Assembly (NCBI RefSeq): GCF_020026305.1
Contig: NZ_CP075691.1
Coordinates: forward strand, 6,200,001 to 6,264,000
Source: Streptomyces sp. 135
GTDB lineage: Bacteria > Actinomycetota > Actinomycetes > Streptomycetales > Streptomycetaceae
Reading direction: 5' to 3'
Length of the DNA: 64,000 nt
Program-made: the position numbers and the translations under genes
Notes under the pieces: model-generated
Database searches by the model: none
What the model was told of the DNA's origin: nothing
Seen by the model: only the letters and a program-made list of their open reading frames with translations
Shown here: positions 38,972-48,627 of the stretch, in pieces
How the letters are laid out: every line of letters begins with the position of its first letter
How positions within the stretch are numbered: the first letter of the stretch is position 1

Positions 38972-38975
<4 letters not shown>
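37973..38975 (-). CDS. Peptide ABC transporter ATP-binding protein (OppF/DppF type), 5' end frame-disrupted
   Basis: The second ATPase of an oligopeptide/dipeptide importer. Walker A is VGESGCGKTTLAR, the signature is LSGGQRQRVVIAGALV, Walker B is ELIVADEPVASLDASVRG and the switch His is in VVTHDLGLAW. The C-terminal oligopeptide-ABC tail is GGCRFHVRC. The frame is intact from about 38930 to the stop. The natural start is probably GTG 38975, which overlaps the preceding ATPase stop (GTGA) and encodes VTASSRAASRAAVL before hitting TGA at 38931-38933. The sequence continues one base out of phase as DIAFPGRRGAPTARAVDGVDL. A short indel, net +1 or -2, near 38932 explains this. Without correction the first usable start would be GTG 38887, too late for a complete N-terminus. 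Confidence 0.82.
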
Positions 38976-39938
<963 letters not shown>

Positions 39939-39942
<4 letters not shown>

Positions 39943-40898
39943 CGGGTGGCCCCCAGCCTGGGGTTGAGCACGGATTCCACGGCACGCCCGCACAGCGTGA
40001 ACGCGAGCGCGACGATCGCGATGGCGAGACCGGGCGGGGCGAGATACCACCAGTGGCCCGCGCTGACCGCGCCCGCCTCGCGCGCGTCCTGGAGCAGGCC
40101 GCCCCACGACACGCTCGTCGGGTCGCCGAGGCCGAGGAAGGCGAGCGTGGCCTCGGTGAGGATGGCGCCGGAGATGACGAGGGTGGTCTGCGCGAGGACG
40201 AGCGGCATGACGTTCGGCAGGACGTGCCGGGCCATGATGTGCCCGTGGCCGCCGCCGAGTGCCTGCGCCCGTTCGATGTACGGCCGCGACTCGACGGCGA
40301 GGGTCTGCGCGCGGACCAGCCGTGCCGTCGTCGGCCAGGTCGTGACACCGATGGCCAGGATGATCGTCCAGATCGTGCCGGACATCACCGCGGCCAGCGC
40401 GATGGCGAGCACCAGCGTCGGCATCACCAGGAACCAGTCGGTGATCCGCATGATGACGGTGGCGTACCAGCCCTTGAAGTGCCCCGCCGTGATGCCCACG
40501 AGGGTGCCGATGGCCACGGACAGGACGGCGGCGAGCAGCCCCACGGAGAGCGAGATGCGCGCGCCCCACACCAGCAGGCCCAGCAGATCCCGCCCGAACT
40601 GGTCGGTGCCCAGCGGGAATTCGGCGCTCGGCGACTCCATCGGCTTGCCCGGCGCGTCGGTCACGCTCTGCGCGTTCGACCCCACGAGCAGCGGGGCGAA
40701 GACCGCGGCGAGCGCGATCAGGACGAGCACGGCCAGACCGAAGAGCCCGGCCCGGTGGGTGCGGTACTGCCGCCAGAACCGGGCCGCGGAGTGCCGCCTG
40801 CGCGCCCACGTGAGCGACCGCGCGCTCCCGACCGGCACGGCGGAGACGACGGGAGGGGCCGGTGTGGGCGGGGGAGTCGGTGCGGATTCGGTCGTCAT
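39939..40898 (-). CDS. Peptide ABC transporter permease (OppC/DppC type)
   Basis: A 319-residue inner-membrane permease. After a Pro/Thr-rich 30-residue N-terminus, the first helix is LFGLAVLVLIALAAVFAPLLVG, typical of OppC/DppC. Further features are PLGTDQFGRDLLGLLVWGARISL (the conserved GTDxxGRD region) and five more helices. The EAA loop ERAQALGGGHGHIMARHVLPNV contacts the ATPases. ATG 40898 overlaps the upstream permease stop (ATGA). It pairs with the OppB-type permease to form the pore. Confidence 0.93.
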
Positions 40899-41989
40899 CG
40901 GCCCACCCGGGGATCGAGCAGCGGATAGATCACGTCGGCCAGCGTGTTCATCAGGATCACCGCGACCGAGAAGACGAAGAACAACCCCTGCACCAGCGGC
41001 AGGTCCGGCACGCTCAGCGCCTGGTAGAAGAGTCCGCCGAGCCCCGGCCACGAGAAGACGGTCTCGACGAGGATCGCGCCCGCCACCACCGTGCCGAGAT
41101 TGACGAACATCAGGGTGACGGTCGGCAGCATCGCGTTCGGCACGGCGTGCCGGCGGCGTACGAGATCGTCGCGGAGCCCCTTGGCCCGCGCGGTCGTCAG
41201 ATAGTCGCCGCCCATCTCGTCCAGGAGCGAGGACCGCATGACGAGCAGCGTCTGCGCGTACCCGACGGCGACCAGCGTGATCACGGGAAGCACCATGTGG
41301 TGCGCGACATCGATGACGTACGCGAACCCGGTCTCACCGCCCGACTCCAGGCCACCCGTGGGGAACATCCCGGGAATCGGCCCGATCCCCACCGCGAAGG
41401 TGATGATCAGCAGCAGCCCGAGCCAGAACGACGGCACGGAGTAGAGCGTGAGCGCGAGCCCGGTGTGCAGGCGGTCGCCCAGTTTGCCGTTGCGCCAGGC
41501 CGTGCGCGTGCCGAGCCAGATGCCGATCAGCGTGTAGAGGACGTACGCCGTTCCGGTGAGGAGCAGCGTCGCGGGCAGTGCCTCCGTGATCTTCTCCATG
41601 ACAGGGGCGTGGAACTGGTACGACGTACCGAAGTCGCCGCTCAGCACCTTGCCGGTGTAGTCGAAGAACTGCGCCATCACGGGCTTGTCGAGGCCGAACT
41701 CCTTGCGCATCGCGGCGAGCTGCTCGGCCGAGACGCGCTTGCCGCCCGTCATCTGCTTGACGGGGTCGCCGGGGATGAGCCGGAAGAGGAAGAAGCTGGT
41801 GACGAGCACGGCGAACAGCGACACGATCGCGCCGCCGAGCTTGCCCGCCACATAGAGGAGATAGGCGCGGGTGTTGCGGGCCCGTGGCCCGCGGGCCGAC
41901 GACAGCCCGGCCTTCGCCGGGTCGCCGTCGGCCCCGGGGCCCAGCGGGCCCTCGGTGTCGAGCAGAGCGGGATTGCTGTCAGCGGTCAT
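40895..41989 (-). CDS. Peptide ABC transporter permease (OppB/DppB type)
   Basis: A 364-residue permease with a 45-residue cytoplasmic N-terminal extension before the first helix (LGGAIVSLFAVLVTSFFLFRLIPGDP, the OppB signature). The extracytoplasmic segment with LAAMRKEFGLDKPVMAQFFDY precedes five further helices. The EAA loop is YLTTARAKGLRDDLVRRRHAVPNAMLP. GDFGTSYQFHAPV is the usual post-loop motif. The ATG at 41989 is 3 bases after the substrate-binding protein stop, so the operon is compact. The substrate is probably peptides, but nickel and sugar importers share this fold. Confidence 0.93.
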   Translation of the reverse strand: MTADSNPALLDTEGPLGPGADGDPAKAGLSSARGPRARNTRAYLLYVAGKLGGAIVSLFAVLVTSFFLFRLIPGDPVKQMTGGKRVSAEQLAAMRKEFGLDKPVMAQFFDYTGKVLSGDFGTSYQFHAPVMEKITEALPATLLLTGTAYVLYTLIGIWLGTRTAWRNGKLGDRLHTGLALTLYSVPSFWLGLLLIITFAVGIGPIPGMFPTGGLESGGETGFAYVIDVAHHMVLPVITLVAVGYAQTLLVMRSSLLDEMGGDYLTTARAKGLRDDLVRRRHAVPNAMLPTVTLMFVNLGTVVAGAILVETVFSWPGLGGLFYQALSVPDLPLVQGLFFVFSVAVILMNTLADVIYPLLDPRVGR

Positions 41990-41992
41990 GCG

Positions 41993-43894
41993 TTACTCGC
42001 GGTCCTCTGCGGTCGAACGGCGGCGCAGGGCGAACAGGACTCCGCCGCCCACGAGCACCACCGCGGCAGCGGCGATACCGATGATGACACCGGTCGAGCC
42101 GCCGTCCTTGGAGGAACTCTTCCCATCCGCCGGGACGGCCGACCACCAGCTCCAATATCCGTCCTGGCCGTAGATGTTGCCCGCGGCCGTCGGCATGGTG
42201 GTGATGGACTTGATCTGGTCGGTGCGGTAGGCCTCGACGGCGTTCGGGTACGCGAGGACGTTCATGTACCCCGAGTCGTACAGCCACGACTGCATCTGCC
42301 TGACGATCTCGGCCCGCTTGGCCGGGTCGTACTCCGCGAGCTGCTTGGCGTACAGCTCGTCGTACTTCTTGTCGCAGATGAAGTTGTCGGTGGCGGCGCT
42401 CTCCTTGGCCTTCACCGGCAGCGCGGCGCAGGTGTGGATGCCGAGCACGAAGTCCGGGTCGGGGTTGACCGACCAGCCGTCGAACGCGAGGTCGTACTCG
42501 CCCGCGTACCAGGGCACGGAGACGTCATCGAGGCAGTTGACCTTGAGCCCGATCCCGAGGTCCCCCCACCACTCCTTCAGATACTTGCCGACCGCCTTGT
42601 CGTTGGGGTCGGTGGCGTGGCAGAGAATGCGCAGGTCGAGCGGCTTGCCGTCCTTGCCGACGCGCTTGCCGTCACCGTTCTTCTTGTAACCCGCCTCGTC
42701 GAGGAGCCGGGCGGCCTTCTTCGGGTCGTACGTCATCTCCTGGTCGGCGGACGGCTTCCAGGCGTAGTCGGAGAAGCGGGGCGGGATGTAGCCCGCGCCC
42801 TCGACGGCGTTGCCCTGGAACACCTTGTCGACGATCGCCTCGCGGTCGACGGAGAGGAACAGCGCCTGACGGACCCGCTTGTCCAGCAGGGCCGGATGGC
42901 CGTCACCGAACTTCTCGCCGTCCTTCGTCCGCGCGCCCGGGTTGGTGGCGATGGCGAAGAAGCGGCGGCCCGGCCCCTCGTTGACCTTGACGTTCTCCGC
43001 GCTCTTGAGGGAGTTCGCCTGCGCCGGGGTGAGCGCCGGCTGCCCGGCGACGAAGGACACCTCGCCCTTCCTGAGGGCGGAGACCGCCGCGTCCTGGTCC
43101 TTGTACGTCCGGAAGACCAGCTCGTCGAACTTGGGCGCGTCGCGCCAGAAGTCCTTGTTGGCCTTGAGCCGCACGTACTGGTCGACCTTGTAGTCCGTCA
43201 GGATGAACGGGCCGTTGCCGACGACCGGGAAGTCCTTGTCGTTGTTGAACTTCGAGATGTCGTCGACCTTCTCCCAGACATGCTTGGGGACGATCGGCAC
43301 GTCGAGCGCGGCCATCGTGGCCTGCGGCTTCTTCAGCTCGATGACCAGCTTGGTGGGGCTCGGCGCGGTCACCTTCCTGAAGTTGGTGACGAAGTTGGAG
43401 TTCGCGGTGGCGGTGCCCTCCTTGGACATCACCTTGTTGAACGTCCACGCCGCGTCCTCGGCGGTGGCGGCCTTGCCGTCCGACCACTTGGAGTCGTCCC
43501 GGATCGTGTACGTCCAGGTCAGCTTGTCGGCGGACGGCTTCCACTCGGTGGCGAAGCCGGGAATCGCGCGGTTGTTCTTCGCGTCGTAGTTCGTCAGGTA
43601 TTCGTACGTGAGGCGGTGCAGGCTGGTGCTGAGCAGCCGCTGGGCGAGGAAGGGGCTGAGCGAGTCGACGCTCTGCGCCACGGCGACGGTGAGGACCTTC
43701 TTGCCGCCGTCATCCTTGGCCTCGGCCTGCTGCGGGGTCGGGTCGAGAGGCGTGGCGAGACCGGCCGTGAGAGTGAACGCGGCGGCGGCGCCGGCGAGGA
43801 GGAACCTCAGGCGACGGCTTCGGCGGGACCGCGGCGGGGCGGGGGGTGGTGTCGTGGTTGCTGCTGGTCTGCCGTGCTGATCTTGTGTGTCCAT
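41993..43894 (-). CDS. Family 5 substrate-binding protein with C-terminal membrane anchor
   Basis: A 633-residue extracytoplasmic solute-binding protein (SBP_bac_5) delivering substrate to the permeases. The N-terminus has a basic region (RSRRSRRLR) and a hydrophobic core LAGAAAAFTLTAGLA, but no lipobox Cys. Family landmarks are TVAVAQSVDSLSPFLAQR, PGFATEWKPSADKLTWTYTIRD and GNGPFILTDY. The C-terminus carries a second hydrophobic segment (GVIIGIAAAAVVLVGGGVLFA, residues about 600-620) followed by RRR, so the protein is probably held by this C-terminal helix rather than by lipid. ATG 43894 has GAGGT about 9 bases upstream; an in-frame ATG at 43915 is possible. It is the first gene of the five-gene operon. 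Confidence 0.9.
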   Translation of the reverse strand: MDTQDQHGRPAATTTPPPAPPRSRRSRRLRFLLAGAAAAFTLTAGLATPLDPTPQQAEAKDDGGKKVLTVAVAQSVDSLSPFLAQRLLSTSLHRLTYEYLTNYDAKNNRAIPGFATEWKPSADKLTWTYTIRDDSKWSDGKAATAEDAAWTFNKVMSKEGTATANSNFVTNFRKVTAPSPTKLVIELKKPQATMAALDVPIVPKHVWEKVDDISKFNNDKDFPVVGNGPFILTDYKVDQYVRLKANKDFWRDAPKFDELVFRTYKDQDAAVSALRKGEVSFVAGQPALTPAQANSLKSAENVKVNEGPGRRFFAIATNPGARTKDGEKFGDGHPALLDKRVRQALFLSVDREAIVDKVFQGNAVEGAGYIPPRFSDYAWKPSADQEMTYDPKKAARLLDEAGYKKNGDGKRVGKDGKPLDLRILCHATDPNDKAVGKYLKEWWGDLGIGLKVNCLDDVSVPWYAGEYDLAFDGWSVNPDPDFVLGIHTCAALPVKAKESAATDNFICDKKYDELYAKQLAEYDPAKRAEIVRQMQSWLYDSGYMNVLAYPNAVEAYRTDQIKSITTMPTAAGNIYGQDGYWSWWSAVPADGKSSSKDGGSTGVIIGIAAAAVVLVGGGVLFALRRRSTAEDRE

Positions 43895-44206
43895 GGGTCG
43901 GTGACCTCGCGTCATCGCTCGCACAGGGATGGCTGGTTGCACGCTGGTTGATCAAGGGGCGTCAGCTGGATTGTTGTGTGTCTACCAGCGCCGGTCTGGG
44001 CGAGTCAACGGCAGGTGAACCCCATGTGGCCTGCGGAAATAACGAGTTGACCGTGATTTCACCCGCATTGGTCAAGACCTCTGACGCGTGGCTGGTGGGG
44101 GCGTGGCGGTGGAGGGAGGGGCAGGTGGGGGCCGCCGGGCAGCGGTCGACGGGCAGAGGGGCCCGCGCCGAGGAACGGCGCGGGCCCGCTGGGGGTTCTG
44201 CGGAAC
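43895..44206. other. 312-base gap upstream of the peptide transporter operon
   Basis: No gene is supported here. The part next to the binding-protein gene has lower G+C (about 43960-44070) and should hold the transporter promoter. The part next to the ParA-like gene holds that gene's terminator (44159-44187). Confidence 0.5.
44159..44187 (-). terminator. Hairpin after the EspI-like ATPase gene
   Basis: GGGCCCGCGCC (44159-44169) is perfectly complementary to GGCGCGGGCCC (44177-44187) around a 7-base loop, 20 bases beyond the stop codon on the minus strand. Confidence 0.8.
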
Positions 44207-47200
44207 TTACTGCTGGGGTGGCTGCGGCTGTTGCTGCTGAGGAGGCTGCGGTGCCTGGAACGGGGCGCCCGGTTGCACCGGCTGCGGGGCCTGCGGTTCA
44301 CCCTGCGGCTGCGGCTGCGGCTGCGGCTGCGGCTGCTGCGGTGCCTGGTGCTGCGGCTGCCAGGCCTGCGGGGCTCCTGGCTGCTGAGGGTAGGGCTGGG
44401 GCGGTACCTGCTGCTGGGGTGGCTGCGGCTGCTGCGGCTGCTGCGGTTGGGGGTGCTGCTGTGGCTGGGGTTGCGCCTGAGGCTGCGCATAGGGGTGGGG
44501 CTGCGGCTGGGGAGGCTGCGGCTGCTGACTCTGCGGGTGGCTCTGCGGCGCCGAAGGGGCGTACGGCTGCTGCGCGTGTTGCCCCTGCTGCCCCCCGTAC
44601 GGCACCTGACCCGGCAACGGCGGAGCCATGTGCGGCGGCGGATTCCCGTCCGACGTCCAGAGCCCCTGCTGCTGCTGAGCCCGCACGAAGTCCTCGGCGA
44701 CCATCGCCGACAGATTGAAGTACGCCTCCCGCACCTTCGGCCGCATCATGTCGAGATCGACCTCCGCACCGGCGGCCAGATGCTCGTCGAAGGGCACGAC
44801 GACCACGCCCCGGCACCGCGTCTCGAAGTGCGACACGATGTCATCGACCTTGATCATCTTGCCGGTCTCGCGCACACCGGAGATGACGGTGATGGACCGC
44901 GAGACCAGGTCGGCGTACCCGTGCGCGGACAGCCAGTCCAGCGTCGTGGACGCGCTGCTCGCCCCGTCCACGGACGGCGTCGAGATGATGATCAGCTGGT
45001 CGGCGAGGTCGAGGACCCCGCGCATGGCGCTATACAGCAGACCCGTACCGGAGTCCGTCAGGATGATCGGGTACTGCTTCCCGAGTACGTCGATGGCGCG
45101 CCGGTAGTCCTCGTCGTTGAACGTGGTCGACACGGCCGGGTCGACGTCGTTCGCGATGATCTCGAGACCGGAGGACGCCTGCGAGGTGAACCGGCGGATG
45201 TCCATGTACGAGTTGAGGTACGGGATCGCCTGGACGAGGTCACGGATGGTGGCCCCGGTCTCGCGCCGCACGCGCCGCCCGAGCGTACCGGCGTCGGGGT
45301 TGGCGTCGATGGCGAGGATCTTGTCCTGCCGCTCGGTGGCGAGGGTGGAGCCGAGCGCGGTGGTCGTGGTCGTCTTGCCCACGCCGCCCTTGAGACTGAT
45401 GACGGCGATCCGGTAGCAGGAGAGGACCGGCGTCCGGATCAGCTCCAACTTCCGCTGCCGCTCGGCCTCTTCCTTCTTGCCGCCGAGCTTGAACCGCGAA
45501 CCGCCGCCCGAGGGCCGGCTGCTCTTCGTCTTCGGCTTGGTGTTGCGCAGCAGCCGGTCGGAGGAGAGCTCCACGGCGGCGGTGTAGCCGAGGGGAGCCC
45601 CCGGGTTGGTGCGCTCCCGCTGATCGTGCTGCAGGGGCTGGGGCCAGGCGGCGCCGGTACGGGGGTCGATGGGCGGCTGGCCCGGCTGGGCCTGGGGTGC
45701 CTGCGGTGCTTGCTGGGGCTGGGCGGCGACGGGGGGCAGCGGCTGGGGGGCGGGCTGGTGGCTTTGGGGCTGGACCGGCGCCTGCGGCTGCGGCTGGGCC
45801 TGGGGGTGCGGAGCCTGCGGTTGCGGTTGCGCCTGGGGCTGCGGAGCCTGCGGCTGCTGGGCCGGAATCGGCTGCTGGCCGTGGGGGGCGGGCGGCTGGG
45901 GGAAGCCGTAACCGGCGCCGGGGAGTCCCTGCTGGGGGAAGCCGTACGCGGCTTGCGGGGCGGGAGTTTCGGGCGTGGCGGGAGCGGGCGCTCCCTGCTG
46001 GGGGAAGCCGTAAGCGGCTTGCGGGGCGGGAGTTTCGGGCATGGCGGGAGCGGGCGCTCCCTGCTGGGGGAAGCCGTACGCGGCCTGCGGGGCGGGAGCG
46101 TCGGGCGTGGCCGGAGCAGGGGCGGGCGTCGGCGCGGGAGCCGCCGCGGGGGGCTGCTGCGCGGGAGTGAAGGGTGCGCCGGGTGCTGCCTGCGGGAATC
46201 CGTGACCGCCCTGCGGAGCCTGGGGCTGAGCCGGAGCCGGAGCCGGAGCCGGAGCCTGGGGCTGGTGCTGGACCGGAGCCTGAGGCTGGGGCTGCGCCGG
46301 GGCAGGGGCCTGCTGCGGCACCACCGCGGGCGGCGGAGTCTGCGCCTGTACGGGCTCGGGCTCGGGGACGGGGGCGGAGGTGGGCTCGGCCTGAACCGGC
46401 TGCGCGGGCGGGGCAGCCTGCGTCGGCACGGGCCACTGCGGAGCCGAGGCCGGAGCCGCGGGCTGGTAGGCGGGCGGCAACGGCGGAACCCCGCTCTGCG
46501 GCGCGGGCGGCGGAGTCCAGGAGGACGGCACGGAGTCCTGCACGTCGTCGTCGGCGCCATCGGCGTCATCGGCGGCGACGGCGGGAACGGCATCCTGAGG
46601 CGCGGCGGCGGGCGCGGAGGCGACCGGCCCCTCGGCACGCGAAGCCTCGGCCTCACCGGAACCTTCATCGACGGTCACTACGGGATCACCCGCGGCAGAG
46701 CCGCCCTCGACCTCGTCGTCATCGCTGGAGACCGACTCAGGCTCAGGAGCAGCAGAAACAGGCATGGCTTCGATCTCAGGCTCGGGCTCCGCGGCGGCGG
46801 CACGCTCCTCGATCTCCCGCTTCAGGGCACGAGCGGAGAACCGCACGGTGGCCCCACTCTCGAGATCACCACTCTCCGAAACAGGCTCGACGTCCTCAGC
46901 GCCGCCCGCAGGCTCCGCCGAACCGCCCTCAAGCGAGTCACCGGAGCCCGGACGGGCCTCCTGCTCCCCAATCTCTGCCTCTGCGTCTGCCTCGGCCTTG
47001 GCTTCGGCGAGGGCGTCAACCTCGTTCTTCGGTACGACGCCGGTCACGTGGACGGAGGCGGCGGGCCCGGCAAGCGCGGTGCTCCAGTCGGTGGCCCCAC
47101 CACCGGAGACCTCAGGAGAAGCAGCCCCGGAGCCCGTCTCCGCAGCCTCCGCCCTCTCCCCTTCCTTCTCCTTCTCCCTCTCCTCGTCCTCGTCCAGAGC

Positions 47201-47563
47201 CGCAGGCTGGAACCCGCTCCCTACCGGAAGCTTCGGCACCACGGAGGGAACAGAGGGGGAGGGCGCTGCCACCGGCGCCTCGGCAGGCTCGGCCGGAGCC
47301 ACGTGCACAGGGGGAACGGGCCCCGCCGGCGGAGCGATCGGCGCGGGCGGCGCGGCGAAGGAAGGCGTGGAGACAGGCGAGGCGGAGGCGGCCGACGACG
47401 AGGGCGTCTCACCGGCACTGCCCGAAGCGTTCTGCGTGTACCAGGCGGGCGGCGCGTAGTCGATGGTGAACTCGCCCGTCGTCTCGGCGGCGGACTCCGC
47501 GTCGGACTGATCATCGACGGGTGAGTCCCAGCCCCCGCGGATCTCGTCCCGATCGCTGTTCAC
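44207..47563 (-). CDS. EspI-like MinD/ParA ATPase with long Pro/Gln-rich arms
   Basis: A 1,118-residue protein. Residues 1-690 are low-complexity: an acidic Ser/Ala/Glu part, then Pro/Gln/Ala-rich sequence with 22-residue tandem repeats (AYGFPQQGAPAPATPETPAP type). From about residue 700 comes a MinD/ParA ATPase domain: deviant Walker A SLKGGVGKTTTTTALGS, ILAIDANPDAGTLG, ILTDSGTGLLYSAMRG and VISGVRETGKMIKVDD. The last 130 residues are again Gln/Pro-rich. This architecture matches EspI-type proteins of ESX loci (Pro-rich arm plus MinD-like ATPase), and the neighbours eccE, eccB and mycP support it. It probably acts at the cytoplasmic face to organise or regulate secretion. GTG 47563 follows AGGAGG. 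Five CTGCGG units (44303-44332) encode part of the C-terminal tail. The frame is unbroken. Confidence 0.85.
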   Translation of the reverse strand: MNSDRDEIRGGWDSPVDDQSDAESAAETTGEFTIDYAPPAWYTQNASGSAGETPSSSAASASPVSTPSFAAPPAPIAPPAGPVPPVHVAPAEPAEAPVAAPSPSVPSVVPKLPVGSGFQPAALDEDEEREKEKEGERAEAAETGSGAASPEVSGGGATDWSTALAGPAASVHVTGVVPKNEVDALAEAKAEADAEAEIGEQEARPGSGDSLEGGSAEPAGGAEDVEPVSESGDLESGATVRFSARALKREIEERAAAAEPEPEIEAMPVSAAPEPESVSSDDDEVEGGSAAGDPVVTVDEGSGEAEASRAEGPVASAPAAAPQDAVPAVAADDADGADDDVQDSVPSSWTPPPAPQSGVPPLPPAYQPAAPASAPQWPVPTQAAPPAQPVQAEPTSAPVPEPEPVQAQTPPPAVVPQQAPAPAQPQPQAPVQHQPQAPAPAPAPAQPQAPQGGHGFPQAAPGAPFTPAQQPPAAAPAPTPAPAPATPDAPAPQAAYGFPQQGAPAPAMPETPAPQAAYGFPQQGAPAPATPETPAPQAAYGFPQQGLPGAGYGFPQPPAPHGQQPIPAQQPQAPQPQAQPQPQAPHPQAQPQPQAPVQPQSHQPAPQPLPPVAAQPQQAPQAPQAQPGQPPIDPRTGAAWPQPLQHDQRERTNPGAPLGYTAAVELSSDRLLRNTKPKTKSSRPSGGGSRFKLGGKKEEAERQRKLELIRTPVLSCYRIAVISLKGGVGKTTTTTALGSTLATERQDKILAIDANPDAGTLGRRVRRETGATIRDLVQAIPYLNSYMDIRRFTSQASSGLEIIANDVDPAVSTTFNDEDYRRAIDVLGKQYPIILTDSGTGLLYSAMRGVLDLADQLIIISTPSVDGASSASTTLDWLSAHGYADLVSRSITVISGVRETGKMIKVDDIVSHFETRCRGVVVVPFDEHLAAGAEVDLDMMRPKVREAYFNLSAMVAEDFVRAQQQQGLWTSDGNPPPHMAPPLPGQVPYGGQQGQHAQQPYAPSAPQSHPQSQQPQPPQPQPHPYAQPQAQPQPQQHPQPQQPQQPQPPQQQVPPQPYPQQPGAPQAWQPQHQAPQQPQPQPQPQPQGEPQAPQPVQPGAPFQAPQPPQQQQPQPPQQ
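45926..46123 (-). repeat. Three 66-bp in-frame tandem repeats in the EspI-like gene
   Basis: The 21-mer beginning TCCCTGCTGGGGGAAGCC recurs at 45926, 45992 and 46058, a period of 66 bases or 22 residues. Units are about 90% identical, suggesting recent duplication. They encode the GFPQQGAPAPATPETP module. Confidence 0.85.
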
Positions 47564-47868
47564 AATGCCTCCTGGTGTGGTCGAGCACCCTCGTGCCGTG
47601 GTGGGGGGCGACCGTTCCTGTCGTCCGATCCGCCTGGCTCTCCCCGTTGAGGACGCGCACGACCCGCTCGCGGGTTTCTGGCGTCGCGCCCTGCCCCAGA
47701 CTAATCACCAAAACCACCGGCACGGCAGGGCAGCCCACCCCGCCCACACTGTCCATTGCGTCACGCCCCGCCCGGAAGTGATCCACGTACGCCAAAACGT
47801 GACGGACAAATCACCCAACAGGGGATGGAGCGCGCTGATTTCACCGCGAAGTCTGCCTCCGCCCGGCC
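47564..47868. other. 305-base gap upstream of the EspI-like gene
   Basis: No gene is supported. An open frame overlapping the start of the EspI-like gene (47511-47795, minus) lacks codon bias. The segment should contain that gene's promoter and the end of the transcript from 49.9 kb. Confidence 0.4.
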
Positions 47869-48627
47869 TCAGTCGATCCGCCGGGCGGCACCCAACAATC
47901 CGGTCTCGGCATCGGTGGCCTGCGTCATCACGTACTGCCGATCGCGATCGGCGCACCACAGCGTCACGCCGTCGGCCAGCGTCGGCAGGGAATCGACGTC
48001 CCCGCCAGGCAGCCCCAGCTCCCGCCCGATCAGCGTGGCCTCGTCGGGCGAAACCCGCTGCACTCCCACGAGCCGGGCCTGCCGCATCAACCGGGGCGCG
48101 ACAGGACTGAGATAGGGCAACACCGTCAGCACCGACTGCCAGGGCCCGGCCACGACCCGCCCCCGAGGCGGCCGCATCCCACAGTCACGCACCACGAGCA
48201 CGGGGCTCCCGGCCGAGGCCCCCTGCGGCGGCACCCGCCCCACGTCATGCACAGCCATCCCACTGGGCCCCACCCCAAGCGCCTGAACAAGCTGCGCCCA
48301 GGCCCCGGCCCGCCCCGTCTCCACGGCCACCCGAGCCCCAACAGCGGCGGCGCGCAAGGCGATCACCTGGGCGGTCCACAGGCCGCCGATGAACAGAACG
48401 TCGTACGGTGTCGGGCGGTTGAGCCCGAGGGTCGCGGGCTGACCCTCCGCGTCCACCCCGATCACCACCCCGTCGTCCCCTATGGGCAGGTAAAGCGCGT
48501 CCAGCTGTTCAGTGGAGAGCCCGTGTCGCCCGTGCCGGGGCCCTAGGAGCCCGAACCCACCACGCACGCCAGACGCGGCGGACACCACCGACGCGGTCCC
48601 CGACCGGGAAGCGGAGCTCCGAGCCAT
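47869..48627 (-). CDS. T7SS-locus protein of unknown function
   Basis: A 252-residue protein I do not recognise. It has an Ala/Gly-rich N-terminus and a region RPTPYDVLFIGGLWTAQVIALRAAAVGARVAVETGR that looks like alternating beta/alpha elements of a Rossmann-type fold, without a clear nucleotide motif. Later blocks are SPVLVVRDCGMRPPRG and ADGVTLWCADRDRQYVMTQ. ATG 48627 touches the eccE stop, or GTG 48630 overlaps it by 4 bases, so the gene is translationally coupled to eccE and presumably part of the secretion machinery or its regulation. No membrane segment is evident. Confidence 0.72.
   Translation of the reverse strand: MARSSASRSGTASVVSAASGVRGGFGLLGPRHGRHGLSTEQLDALYLPIGDDGVVIGVDAEGQPATLGLNRPTPYDVLFIGGLWTAQVIALRAAAVGARVAVETGRAGAWAQLVQALGVGPSGMAVHDVGRVPPQGASAGSPVLVVRDCGMRPPRGRVVAGPWQSVLTVLPYLSPVAPRLMRQARLVGVQRVSPDEATLIGRELGLPGGDVDSLPTLADGVTLWCADRDRQYVMTQATDAETGLLGAARRID

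Noticed and set aside
44231..47524. Plus-strand open frame of 1,097 codons opposite the EspI-like gene
   Set aside because: Reads as Arg/Gly/Leu repeats, the complement of Pro/Gln codons. The minus strand has the MinD motifs and a proper ribosome site.
47511..47795. Small minus-strand frame over the EspI-like start
   Set aside because: It overlaps the real start region, lacks codon bias and has no ribosome site.
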